A DNA stretch of 64,000 nt, from the NCBI RefSeq assembly GCF_024169925.1, contig NZ_JALJXF010000001.1:3540001-3604000 (forward strand), read 5' to 3'. Position 1 is the stretch's first letter, and each line of letters opens with the position of its first letter. Under the pieces are notes generated by a model. The model searched no databases. It was not told the DNA's origin and saw nothing but the letters and a program-made list of their open reading frames with translations. The translations under genes and the position numbers were made by a program. This DNA is from Methylorubrum extorquens. GTDB lineage: Bacteria; Pseudomonadota; Alphaproteobacteria; Rhizobiales; Beijerinckiaceae. Of this stretch, positions 27,234-35,526 are shown one piece after another.

Positions 27234-27734
27234 CGGTCGAACAGCCATCGGCGAACGGGCCCCCAAGGGCGGGGCCGCCGATCCATAGAGCATTTTCGCC
27301 GCTTCAGAACATCGCTCCGTCGCCGGGAAATGCCGCAGGTCCCCGGTTCTCTGGTCCGCGATGGTCGGCATGGCACGGAACAGGTCCCGTTCCTCGCAAG
27401 GGCCCCGACGCCGCGCGAAAGGCAGAACGCTCAAAAAACTCCCGATTACCGGGCCTATGTGCGCTCGTGCACCGCACAAAATCGAGCCTAGTCAGCGGAG
27501 GCAACGCCCTCAAGATGAATGGGTTTTTTGGCCGCGCGCAATGTCGCGGCACGAAATTTCGGGCGCGAAAGGTAAGTCCGAAATATATCGATGGTGCACT
27601 GCGACAAACCCGCTATTGTCACTCAGACAATCGACCCCAAATCCCGTTCATCGAAGACGGCGCAACTAGTCTGATCGAACGATTAGATCAGACGAAGTGG
27701 ATCGTCGCCCGCATGAACGGATAAAGGATCGATC
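27234..27734. other. Intergenic region between polA and a secreted repeat protein, with two inverted repeats
   Basis: 501 bases, the AT-richest non-coding stretch in this part of the window. It holds ATTGTC/GACAAT (27615-27620, 27626-27631) and GTCTGATC/GATCAGAC (27669-27676, 27686-27693), the latter 42 bases before the next start codon. It must contain both the polA promoter and that of the downstream gene. A plus-strand open frame at 27467-27724 is not convincing as a gene. Confidence 0.5.
27669..27693 (+). promoter_or_regulatory. Inverted repeat upstream of the AGNIVGG-repeat gene
   Basis: Perfect 8-bp inverted repeat GTCTGATC-N9-GATCAGAC with an AT-rich centre, ending 41 bases before the ATG at 27735. 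The size and position suggest an operator or a leader hairpin; no regulator can be named. Confidence 0.4.
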
Positions 27735-28160
27735 ATGACCAATCGCACCAAGATCACCGCTGCCCTCGCCCTGGCTCTCGGCCTTGCCGCGACCCCGAGC
27801 CTCGCCCAGGGGCTCGCTTCCGACAGCGCCAGCTACAACCGGGACGGCAGTCTCAACGTATGGGGCGCGCATATCGACCCGGTGCGTGAGCGTGGCGGCC
27901 TCCTCGGCGGCGTGGGCAATGTCGTCGGCGGCGTGACCGGCGCGGCGGGCAACATCGTCGGTGGCACGCTCGGCGCAGCCGGCAACATCGTTGGCGGAAC
28001 CGTGGATGCGGCCGGCAACGTGGTCGGCGGTGTCGTCGGCGGCACGGCCGATGCGGCGGACAACATCGCCACGGGCTCAGTCCGCAGCCCGGCCGGTTAC
28101 ACGGCCTATGGCGCCCAGCCGGTCGATCGTGTCGGCGCCTACGGTCGCACCGCCTACTGA
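27735..28160 (+). CDS. Secreted glycine-rich protein with AGNIVGGT repeats
   Basis: 141 residues. Signal peptide MTNRTKITAALALALGLAATPSLAQG, then a short unique region (SYNRDGSLNVWGAHIDPV), then about five repeats of an 11-residue unit of the type GAAGNIVGGTL (GNVVGGVTGA, GNIVGGTLGA, GNIVGGTVDA, GNVVGGVVGG). The unit has the glycine-zipper look of membrane-associating or amyloid-like segments. The Tyr/Gly-rich C-terminus has no domain. ATG at 27735 preceded by AAAGGA. Function unknown; periplasmic or surface location is likely. Confidence 0.75.
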   Translation: MTNRTKITAALALALGLAATPSLAQGLASDSASYNRDGSLNVWGAHIDPVRERGGLLGGVGNVVGGVTGAAGNIVGGTLGAAGNIVGGTVDAAGNVVGGVVGGTADAADNIATGSVRSPAGYTAYGAQPVDRVGAYGRTAY

Positions 28161-28190
28161 GGCTGAATCGCTCTTGGAGTACGATGGAAT

Positions 28191-28218
28191 GGCGGGGCGC
28201 GAGCCCCGCCGTTCTCTT
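28191..28218 (+). terminator. Intrinsic terminator after the AGNIVGG-repeat gene
   Basis: Eight-bp perfect stem GGCGGGGC / GCCCCGCC (28191-28198, 28203-28210), loop GCGA, followed by GTTCTCTT. It lies 30 bases after the stop codon. Confidence 0.7.
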
Positions 28219-28310
28219 GTGTGCAAGCCACAGGAAGGGCACGAAAGGGCACGGGGAATGGCTTCCGGCTTCTGGCGGCCGGACCGCCGGGACCGAAAAG
28301 CCAGGGGAGA

Positions 28311-28835
28311 ATGAACGTGACGCTTCGATCAGGCTCGGCTGCGATCATCGGGAGCGCCGCGTTCGCCCTCGCTCTTTCCTTCTCCCTCGGCACCGCTCGC
28401 GCGGCCGGCGAGGCGCATGGAGACGGACTCGGCGCGGTGACCTTGCCGGATGGCGCTGCCGTGAAATGGGAGAAGGGGCCGCCCAACCTTCCGAAGGGGA
28501 CCGAGATCAGCGCCCTGGCCGGCGATCCGGCCAAACCCGGCCCCTTCGTACTGCGGATCCGGTTCCCCGCCGACACGGTGATCGCCCCGCACACCCACTC
28601 GAAGGCCGAGACGCTGACGATCCTATCGGGCTCGATCCATCACCAGCACGGCGCGACGATCGACCGGGCCAAGGGCGTCGAATTGCGGACCGGCGGCTTC
28701 GTGTTCCTACCCGAGAACATGCCGCATGCCCTCTGGACGACCAAGGAACCGGTCGTCCTCCAAGTGAACGGAAGCGGGCCGTTCGGCGTGAACTACCTGA
28801 ATCCGGCCGACGACCCGAGCCAAGCGAAGAACTGA
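28311..28835 (+). CDS. Secreted cupin-domain protein
   Basis: 174 residues from ATG at 28311 (AGGGGAGA just upstream). Signal peptide (ALALSFSLGTARAAGE). Single cupin: motif 1 around VIAPHTHSKAETLTILSG (two His and one Glu in the metal-binding pattern HxH-x4-E) and motif 2 around FVFLPENMPHALWTT with the fourth ligand His. A mononuclear metal site is therefore intact. Periplasmic single cupins have many functions and none can be assigned. It converges with the YihY-family gene 17 bases away. Confidence 0.82.
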   Translation: MNVTLRSGSAAIIGSAAFALALSFSLGTARAAGEAHGDGLGAVTLPDGAAVKWEKGPPNLPKGTEISALAGDPAKPGPFVLRIRFPADTVIAPHTHSKAETLTILSGSIHHQHGATIDRAKGVELRTGGFVFLPENMPHALWTTKEPVVLQVNGSGPFGVNYLNPADDPSQAKN

Positions 28836-28852
28836 CGGAGAGGGGACGGCCG

Positions 28853-30046
28853 TCAGGCGGCGGCTCCCACCGTATCCGCCATGCGGGCATCGCGCGTGCC
28901 GAGCGGCTGCGGCGCGCCGACCGTCGTGTCCTTGGCGGTCTGGTGCTCGATCTCCGCGTTGAGCTGCGCGCCGAGCAGCACGATCGTGGTCGAGATCCAA
29001 ATCCAGGTCATGAAGCCGATCGCGGCGCCAAGGGAGCCGTAGGTCTTGTCGTAGCTGCCGAAGTTCGAGACGTACCACGAGAACAGCAGCGAGCCGGCCA
29101 GCCATAGGAATCCGGCGACGATGCCGCCCGTCGTCACCCAGCGCCAGCGTGGGGCGTCGCGGCTGGGCCCGTAGCGGTAGAGCACCGCGAGCATCAGGAT
29201 GACGATCAGGAACAGGACCGGCCAGCGCAGCAGTGCCAGCCACCATGCGTCGCCCGACAGGCCCACAAACTGGATCGCCAGCGGCACCGCGACGATGCCA
29301 GCCAGCGCGAGCACGACGAAGAGCAGAGCGCCCGCCGTGAAGGCCAGCGAGACCAGGTTGAGCCTGAAGAAGCCGCGCTGCTCGCGCTCGTTGTAGACGA
29401 GGTTGAGCGCATCGAAGACGTGTTTCACGCCGCCATTGGCGCTCCAGACCGAAAGGGCGATGCCGATGAGGGCGGTCAGCCCCAACGTCGTATCACCCTT
29501 CTCCGTCACTCGCTTCACCTGCTCGGCGACGATGTCGACGCCCCCCGAGGGAAGGACGCCGCGCAGCGTCTCGATCTGGTGGTTGATGGTCGAAACGTCG
29601 GCGATCAGCCCATAGACGGAGACCAGCGCGGCAACGGCCGGGAAGATGGCGAGAAGGACGAAGAAAGTGACGCCCGCCGACACCAGTGTCAGGCGATTCT
29701 CGCCAATATCCCGGTAGGTCCGCTTCAGGATGTCCTTCCAGCCTTCGGCCGGCACCTCCGTCGGCGTGTCGGCGGAGCGGCCACGGTTCTGCTCGGTCCG
29801 CGCGACCAGATGGGCATCGGCGCCCTCGTGCGAGGGTGACTCCTGACGCGCCGCATCGCCGCCCGACGCGCCGCGCGCGTGATCGCCGGCACGATCCGCA
29901 TCATGATCAGTAGGCTGAGCAGACCGGCGTGGAAGAGCGACGATGCCGAGGAGCGCCGTCGCCAGCGCCATGGTCCACAAGGTCGGGTAGCGGGGGTTGT
30001 CCGCCGCGGCAGCAGCGTCGGGAACGACGCGATCGGTTGTAGGCAT
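28853..30046 (-). CDS. YihY/UPF0761 family membrane protein with N-terminal extension
   Basis: 397 residues from ATG at 30046; a TTG 17 codons upstream keeps the frame. The YihY core spans about residues 105-375 with six membrane helices (NRLTLVSAGVTFFVLLAIFPAVAAL; SAFGLTALIGIALSVWSANGGVKHVFDALNLVYNEREQRGFFR in two pieces; LLRWPVLFLIVILMLAVLYRYGP; GGIVAGFLWLAGSLLFSWYV; GSLGAAIGFMTWIWISTTIVLLGAQLNAEIEHQ). The family was once called RNase BN, a misassignment. An unusual ~100-residue N-terminal extension contains one extra hydrophobic segment (LWTMALATALLGIVALP) and an acidic/His-rich linker. Function unknown. Confidence 0.82.
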   Translation of the reverse strand: MPTTDRVVPDAAAAADNPRYPTLWTMALATALLGIVALPRRSAQPTDHDADRAGDHARGASGGDAARQESPSHEGADAHLVARTEQNRGRSADTPTEVPAEGWKDILKRTYRDIGENRLTLVSAGVTFFVLLAIFPAVAALVSVYGLIADVSTINHQIETLRGVLPSGGVDIVAEQVKRVTEKGDTTLGLTALIGIALSVWSANGGVKHVFDALNLVYNEREQRGFFRLNLVSLAFTAGALLFVVLALAGIVAVPLAIQFVGLSGDAWWLALLRWPVLFLIVILMLAVLYRYGPSRDAPRWRWVTTGGIVAGFLWLAGSLLFSWYVSNFGSYDKTYGSLGAAIGFMTWIWISTTIVLLGAQLNAEIEHQTAKDTTVGAPQPLGTRDARMADTVGAAA

Positions 30047-30293
30047 CGCGGAATGGGCTCCGTCCAGCGCGCGATCAACGGCTGCGCTATTCGGCAACCG
30101 TCTGGCCCGAACTTCGGTTCACAGAGACGTGAGCTGGCCGTCAGCAGCCTTTTCCCGCTGCTGCCGCTGCGTATTCGAACGGCGTACTCATGAAAAATTC
30201 ACATTCGCGCCAAGTTCTCGCCGGAACCGTTAAGATCGGCTCCGGTTGAAAACGCATCGGTCGAACGCGACCGCCTCGCTTCAGGAGCCGTCG

Positions 30294-30995
30294 ATGCCTT
30301 CGACCCTGCGCCGCTCCGGACGACGCCTCGCGCTCGTCCTGGCCTCTTCCGCCCTCATTCTCTCCACTGCTGCTGGCGTTCATGCTCAAGAGGGCGGTCT
30401 CGGCGGCCTGTTTCAGCAACTTTTTTCGCCGCAGCGGGCAGCGCCCGCCCCGATGGTCGCTCCTATTCAGGTTTACGGCGGCGGCGAGGTCAACGAGCGT
30501 TATCGCTGGCGACGGCATCGCAGCACCGCGGATCGGAGCCGGCCGAAGGTGCGTTACGCGGCCCTGCCGAAGGATGACGGTACTGGGATCAGCGGCAAGC
30601 AGCCAGTCGACTCGAAGGCGATCGCGGCCAATCCGACCGCGGCGCTTCTCCGCGACGAGACTCTGCGGCCCGGCGACATCGTCGTCATGCCAGGCGGCCC
30701 GAAGGTGTTCATGGGCCACGACGATCGCGGTCGCGGCGCCAAGGCGGCCCGCCACCGGATGAGCGACTTCGAGGATGTGAAGCGCTCGCGCGCGATCAAT
30801 GCGACGACCCGCCGCCAGTTGATGGCGATGATGCTGCCGCAGGGCGCGATGCCCGCCGAGGAAGCCCGTAAAGCGCTCGCGAAAGCCCGCCGTCTGGCTC
30901 CGGAGGAAGCGATCGAACCGCTGACCCGGCAGGCTCGCGCCGAGACCGGCCCGAAACCGACTCGCATCATCAGCCCCTGGCAGATCGCTCAGTAG
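30294..30995 (+). CDS. Secreted protein of unknown function, Arg/Lys/Ala-rich
   Basis: 233 residues from ATG at 30294 with TCAGGAG at 7-9 bases. N-terminal signal peptide (LALVLASSALILSTAAGVHAQE). The rest has an Arg-rich stretch (RYRWRRHRSTADRSRPKVRYAAL), a conserved-looking segment (LLRDETLRPGDIVVMPGGPKVFMG) of the kind seen in small periplasmic proteins of Rhizobiales, and a helical C-terminus. No enzyme family is recognised. It is single, divergent from the YihY gene, and followed by tRNA-Ala on the other strand. Confidence 0.7.
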   Translation: MPSTLRRSGRRLALVLASSALILSTAAGVHAQEGGLGGLFQQLFSPQRAAPAPMVAPIQVYGGGEVNERYRWRRHRSTADRSRPKVRYAALPKDDGTGISGKQPVDSKAIAANPTAALLRDETLRPGDIVVMPGGPKVFMGHDDRGRGAKAARHRMSDFEDVKRSRAINATTRRQLMAMMLPQGAMPAEEARKALAKARRLAPEEAIEPLTRQARAETGPKPTRIISPWQIAQ

Positions 30996-31256
30996 GATCC
31001 ACGGGGAACGACGGGACCCGCTCGGGCATCAGGCGGCTGTCACAGGATGATCGAGCCTGATCCGAGAGGGCTCATGCAGAGCAGAACCTTCGAGGCTCGT
31101 GCTGCGGACCATGCGCGATGGTAGAGGCTTCGATGGAGTGAGTGATGAAGTCCGTGCCGACGGCACTTCGTCCGAACGACAACTCGAACCATGCGGCGGC
31201 GGTCGGCATCATCGCGCGACCCGCCCAGCCTCTATGTCATTCTTGGGAAGATATGA

Positions 31257-31332
31257 TGGTGGAGCCTAACGGGATCGAACCGATGACCTCTTCCATGCCA
31301 TGGAAGCGCTCTCCCAGCTGAGCTAAGGCCCC
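31257..31332 (-). tRNA. tRNA-Ala (anticodon GGC)
   Basis: 76 bases, full cloverleaf on the minus strand starting GGGGCCTTAGCTCAGCTGGG. The anticodon stem CTTCC/GGAAG encloses the loop ATGGCAT, so the anticodon is GGC. The TTCGATCC T-loop is standard and 3' CCA is encoded. About 260 bases on either side hold no gene. Confidence 0.97.
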
Positions 31333-31601
31333 ATCACTTCTGCCGTGACCGTTTCCGGTCCCTGGCTTCGCCGGCGGCGCTGAGTGCGTCGGCGTTGGGC
31401 GGTTCTATACGGGGAGGATTGGCGGGACTCAACCCCCTTTTTTGAAGCGCCGCCGAATTTTTGAGCCGCCTCCTCATCTCCGTACGGCCCTACTGGAGAA
31501 CGTCGGTCCACCGGCCCAGCCCGACGGCGGATCTTCTCTGGAACCGCCGAAACCGAGCCCAAACACCGATCCCGGCTATACCCGGCAGTACCGAAGTCCG
31601 G

Positions 31602-32396
31602 TCACTGCTGGGCCCGAACGACGTAGCGTTCCATGAGAAGACCGATGGTGAGGCTGCCGAAGACCCAGCAGAAGAGATAAAGATAGTCGATCTGAGCAGG
31701 AATGGTCGGATCGTAAGCCAGGCGAACCCATTCAATGAGCTGCGTGATGGGATTCCATTTCATGTAGTAATAAATCTCATCGGGCATATAGCATGCCATA
31801 AAGTACACGCCGCTCGTCAAATACAAGGTGAGCGTCACCAAGATGTAACCGAGTGCCCAACCGGGAAAAACCGAGCAAATCCCAACATTGATCGTCCCGA
31901 CACCGATTCCGAGCGCGATTGCCGTCAGATAGCCAGTGATTGCCGTCGTCATGTCGGCGGGAACGGGATCGACACCGAAGCAGACAAGGACCACAAAAAC
32001 CAGGCAGACCCCCATGAAGCTGCTGACGATCTCGACGAGGATGCGTGCGACCACTGTATCGAAGCGTTTTACTTGTGGGAAGTAAGTAAGCGGCTTGTGG
32101 ACCATGTATCCCTTCATCACCTCGCGGGAGATGTACTGAAAGGCGAGGGCCGGCAATGCGCCCGAAGCGACGAAGACCATCGGTTCGTCACCCATGGGTG
32201 ACTTCATTCCGCGGAATGTCATGGCGCCGACGATGATCCCGAGATGCACGCAGGGCCAGAGCACCTGTACTAGGTAGCCCCAGTAGTTTCCGCCGAAGCG
32301 GCTGCGCATGTCGCGCAGCATCAGGGCGCTGAGGACGCGCAGGTAGACGTCGAGATGGCTCTGCCGGCGCGGCAGGGACGAGGCGTGGGCGTTCAT
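31602..32396 (-). CDS. ABC-2 type polysaccharide export permease (KpsM/Wzm family)
   Basis: 264 residues with six hydrophobic segments. MLRDMRSRFGGNYWGYLVQVLWPCVHL near residues 26-52 is the typical N-terminal amphipathic/first-helix motif of KpsM/Wzm permeases (LxxRDxxxRF). The last segments (LYLTSGVYFMACYMPDE, WNPITQLIEWVRLAY) match the C-terminal ABC2_membrane pattern. It should export a capsular or lipid-linked polysaccharide with an ATPase partner (KpsT/Wzt), but none is adjacent. Base composition is strikingly lower in GC across the C-terminal two thirds (about 31.6-32.15 kb) than in neighbours, which suggests horizontal acquisition. Confidence 0.88.
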   Translation of the reverse strand: MNAHASSLPRRQSHLDVYLRVLSALMLRDMRSRFGGNYWGYLVQVLWPCVHLGIIVGAMTFRGMKSPMGDEPMVFVASGALPALAFQYISREVMKGYMVHKPLTYFPQVKRFDTVVARILVEIVSSFMGVCLVFVVLVCFGVDPVPADMTTAITGYLTAIALGIGVGTINVGICSVFPGWALGYILVTLTLYLTSGVYFMACYMPDEIYYYMKWNPITQLIEWVRLAYDPTIPAQIDYLYLFCWVFGSLTIGLLMERYVVRAQQ

Positions 32397-32464
32397 GATA
32401 TCCGTCGCAACGGGGCAGTCGCGCCCTTATGCTCGCTTGCAATCGCGACGAAATCGAGGACGGG

Positions 32465-34531
32465 TCAGGCGTCGCCGCGGCGGCCCGTCTCGTCCGTGCG
32501 CGAAGCGATGCGGTAGAAGGCGACGAGCACCAGCAGGAAGACGATGGGGCCGAGCCAGGGCCCGACCCCGCCGAGCGCATCGGCCGCGAAGGCAAGGGAA
32601 CCGCCGCGTCCGCTCAGCGTGTCGGCGGCAGCGAGCAGGACGCCGACGACACTCTCGCCGACCAGGAAGCCCGAGGCCAGCAGCACGCCGCGGCGGCGTC
32701 CTTCGGCCCGCGCCGCGTCGCCCGCCCCGCGCAGTCGGCGCTCGGCGAGGCGTCCGACGAGGCCGCCGCAGGCGATCGTCACCACCACCTCCAGCGGCAG
32801 GTACATGCCGATCCCGACGGTGAGCGCCGGAAAAGAACGGCCGCTGCGGCGCAGACGCGCCTCCACCGCGACAAGGATCGCCCCGAGGCCCGCCCCCGTC
32901 GCCACCATCGACCAGGGCAACTCGTTGCGCACGATACCGCCGGCAATCTGCGTCATCAGAGCAGCCTGCGGTGCCGGAAGGGCGGCGGCCTCGTCCATGC
33001 CTTCGCGCGGCAGGGCGCCGACAAAACCGTAGGCGTTGTAGAGAAGGTTGAGGAGCGGGGCGATCACCAGGGCGCCCACCGCGACGCCCGCCGCGAGCGC
33101 CACCTGCTGGCGCCAGGGGGTGGCATCGACGAGTTGGCCGGTCTTGAGATCCTGAAGGTTGTCGTTGGCGATCGAGGCGGTGGTGACGACGATGGCCGAC
33201 AGGAGCAGGACGGCGGCGACGACGAAGCGCTCACCCTCCGGCCCGGCGGACCGGCCGAGCAGCAGCGGGAGCAGCAGCGCGGCGAGGAGCGTCGTCAGGA
33301 TGCCGATGCCGGAGATCGGGCTGGAGGAGGAGCCGAGAAGGCCCGCGAGATAGCCGCAGGCGGCCGCCATCAGGAAGCCGAAGCCGACCGTGAAGACGGT
33401 GGCGACGGCGACCAGCGCGAAGCGCAGACCACCGAGTTCGGCCTCCGCGCTGAAATTCAAGAACAGCCAAGCCAGGGGCAGCGTAAGCAGGAGCGAGGTG
33501 CCCGCAACCCAGGTGATCGGCAGGTCGCGCTCCTGGCGCGGCAACCGGCGCAGAGCCTGCCCACCGCCCTGCGCGGCACCGAAGGCGGAACGGATGCTTC
33601 CGAGGATCGAGCGGCCGAGGGAGGCGACCGTCCAGATCGCGCCAACGGCGATGATGCCGGCACCGATAAGACGGACCTTCTCCGACCAGACCGCTCTCGC
33701 CGTCACCTCCGCAGAGCCGGAGCCGGCCCCGTCACCGAAGGCGGTGAGCAGCGGCACCGCGGCGCCCCAAGCCAGAGCCACGCCCGCCAGAAGGGCGAGG
33801 CAGGCGCCGAGCCCGACGAGATACCCCACCCCGACGAGGGCGGGGGAGAAGCCCGTGGCGAACCGGAACAGGGCCGGTCCCACGGCGAGGGTGGTGTGGA
33901 GGCCGTCCGCGAGGAGGCGCAAGCCGGTGGTGGCGAAGCCGATCAGCCCACCCGCCCCCGCCGCGCCCAGCAGGATGCGCAGACCACCCCGGTCGCCGGC
34001 CTCACCCGCGTGCAACACTTCGGCGGCGGCGGTGCCCTCGGGATACGGAAGCCCGGCGCCCATCACCAGGGCGCGGCGGAGGGGGATCGAGTAGACGAGG
34101 CCGATCAGACCGCCGACGAGGCAGACGGCCGTCGTCTGCCAGAACGGGAAACCGTGCCAGTGGCCGATCAGCACGAGGCCCGGCAGGACCAGGATGACGT
34201 TGCACAGCGTGCCGGCCGCCGACCCTTGCGTCTGGACGATGTTGTTTTCGAGGATGCCGGACCCACCGAACAGGCGCAGCAGCCCCATCGACAGCATCGC
34301 AGCGGGAATCGAGGTGGAGAAGGTCACGCCCGTCTTCAACCCCATATAGAGGTTGGCGGTCATGAACACGACGGTGATCACCGCCCCGAGCAGAAGCCCT
34401 CGGAGGGTGAGTTCGGCGGCATGGCGAGGGTGATCTCCACTATCCTTGCCACGCGGGGGGGAGCGTTCGTCGGATCGGGCATCCACGGGCAGGCATCTCC
34501 GGTGCCGCCCCGTTGCTCGAGACGTCGACAT
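32465..34531 (-). CDS. OPT family oligopeptide transporter
   Basis: 688 residues, about fifteen membrane segments. Conserved OPT features: TLRGLLLGAVITVVFMTANLYMGLKTG near residue 42, NIVQTQGSAAGTLCNVI, GAGLPYPEGTAAAEVLHAG, GSSSSPISGIGILTTLL and NDNLQDLKTGQLVDATPWRQQ. These are hallmarks of the prokaryotic OPT/YSL subgroup. It imports small peptides or metal chelates by proton symport. The ~40-residue N-terminal leader before the first helix is Arg/Ser-rich. The upstream plus-strand DUF1989 gene is divergent, 123 bases away. Confidence 0.93.
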   Translation of the reverse strand: MSTSRATGRHRRCLPVDARSDERSPPRGKDSGDHPRHAAELTLRGLLLGAVITVVFMTANLYMGLKTGVTFSTSIPAAMLSMGLLRLFGGSGILENNIVQTQGSAAGTLCNVILVLPGLVLIGHWHGFPFWQTTAVCLVGGLIGLVYSIPLRRALVMGAGLPYPEGTAAAEVLHAGEAGDRGGLRILLGAAGAGGLIGFATTGLRLLADGLHTTLAVGPALFRFATGFSPALVGVGYLVGLGACLALLAGVALAWGAAVPLLTAFGDGAGSGSAEVTARAVWSEKVRLIGAGIIAVGAIWTVASLGRSILGSIRSAFGAAQGGGQALRRLPRQERDLPITWVAGTSLLLTLPLAWLFLNFSAEAELGGLRFALVAVATVFTVGFGFLMAAACGYLAGLLGSSSSPISGIGILTTLLAALLLPLLLGRSAGPEGERFVVAAVLLLSAIVVTTASIANDNLQDLKTGQLVDATPWRQQVALAAGVAVGALVIAPLLNLLYNAYGFVGALPREGMDEAAALPAPQAALMTQIAGGIVRNELPWSMVATGAGLGAILVAVEARLRRSGRSFPALTVGIGMYLPLEVVVTIACGGLVGRLAERRLRGAGDAARAEGRRRGVLLASGFLVGESVVGVLLAAADTLSGRGGSLAFAADALGGVGPWLGPIVFLLVLVAFYRIASRTDETGRRGDA

Positions 34532-34654
34532 TTATCGGGAACCCAACGGGGGTCTCGTCCGATCCCCCGTCGTGATGCGGCGGCGGCCAAGCTTGGAGCC
34601 GCCGCGGATCGGCACGCGAGCCCGCGGGCCTCACCCGCAAGGAGACAACGACGG

Positions 34655-35251
34655 ATGAGCCAACCGATGCGCCATGAGATTCCACCGCGCTCGGGGGCGG
34701 CCTTCACGCTGGATCGCGGCCAGCGCCTCACCGTGATCGATCCTCAGGGCGAGCAGGTGGCCGACCTCGTGGCTTTCAGCCGAAACGACCTCGATGAGGT
34801 GATCTCCTCAGGCCGCACCATCGACTACGCCTCGCGCATCTTCCTGACGACGGGCGACCCGATCTACTCCAACCGCTCCAACGTGCTCCTGCGCATCGTG
34901 GAGGACACGGTGGGCCGGCACGACTTCCTGCTCACACCCTGCTCGGCCGACACCTTCCGGATCATCTACGGCGACGAGCACCCCCATCGGGGCTGCTTCG
35001 GCAATCTCGCCGAAGCGCTGGCGCCCTACGGAATCGAGCCGGACCGCATCCCGGTGGCCTTCAACGTGTTCATGCACGTTACCATCGATGGGCAGAGCGG
35101 CGAGATCGCGGTGCGCCCGCCGCTGAGCCGGGCCGGCGACCGGGTGAGTTTCGTGGCCGAGGCCGACCTCGTCATCGGTCTTACAGCCTGCTCCGCCCTG
35201 CAGTCGAACAACTTCTCCTTCAAGCCGATCCATTACGAGATCGAATCTTGA
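34655..35251 (+). CDS. DUF1989 / urea carboxylase-associated family protein
   Basis: 198 residues, starting MSQPMRHEIPPRSG from ATG at 34655 (CAAGGAG at 11 bases). DUF1989 features: GQRLTVIDPQGEQVADLVAF, YSNRSNVLLRIVEDTVGRHDFLLTPCSADTF, HRGCFGNLAEAL, IPVAFNVFMHVTID and GLTACSALQSN, with the His and three Cys expected to bind metal. Related proteins, formerly 'urea carboxylase-associated', act as carboxyguanidine deiminase subunits in guanidine breakdown. Whether this one does so is an inference: it is a single subunit, and no urea/guanidine carboxylase is nearby. The GntA-like gene follows after 275 bases on the same strand. Confidence 0.85.
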   Translation: MSQPMRHEIPPRSGAAFTLDRGQRLTVIDPQGEQVADLVAFSRNDLDEVISSGRTIDYASRIFLTTGDPIYSNRSNVLLRIVEDTVGRHDFLLTPCSADTFRIIYGDEHPHRGCFGNLAEALAPYGIEPDRIPVAFNVFMHVTIDGQSGEIAVRPPLSRAGDRVSFVAEADLVIGLTACSALQSNNFSFKPIHYEIES

Positions 35252-35526
35252 AGTTCCGCGTCCAAGAAACGGTCACGATCGGATAGATTACTGCGCTACG
35301 ATGCCGCGGCGGATCAAGACAACATATAGATGAAGCCGTATCGTAGCTCATTAGTTATCCCCAGACCCGGCGGAACAATGGGCACAGACTGAGGTTCCTC
35401 CGCGCAGTTCATCTTTTCCGGGAGTCGGCGGACTGTGGGTCAGCCGCCTTCTCTCCCACAATCTTCACCGTGCCGGGCCGACAGGCTCGGTCGCGTCGCT
35501 CGTTTGTCTGCGTTCCACGAGGTGTC

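Noticed and set aside
27467..27724. Possible 85-residue plus-strand gene before the AGNIVGG-repeat gene
   Set aside because: No ribosome binding site, no domain, and two inverted repeats lie inside it. It is better explained as leader/promoter DNA, although it ends only 10 bases before the next gene.
30223..30247. Candidate EcfG promoter upstream of the secreted protein at 30294
   Set aside because: GGAAC is present but the -10 element would be GGTT rather than CGTT at N16; too weak to call. A similar weak match lies at 35372-35396.
31257..32396. tRNA-Ala as an integration site for the low-GC permease gene
   Set aside because: No integrase, no direct repeat of the tRNA 3' end on the other side of the permease gene, and only one gene is compositionally unusual. 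Horizontal acquisition is possible but this mechanism is unsupported.
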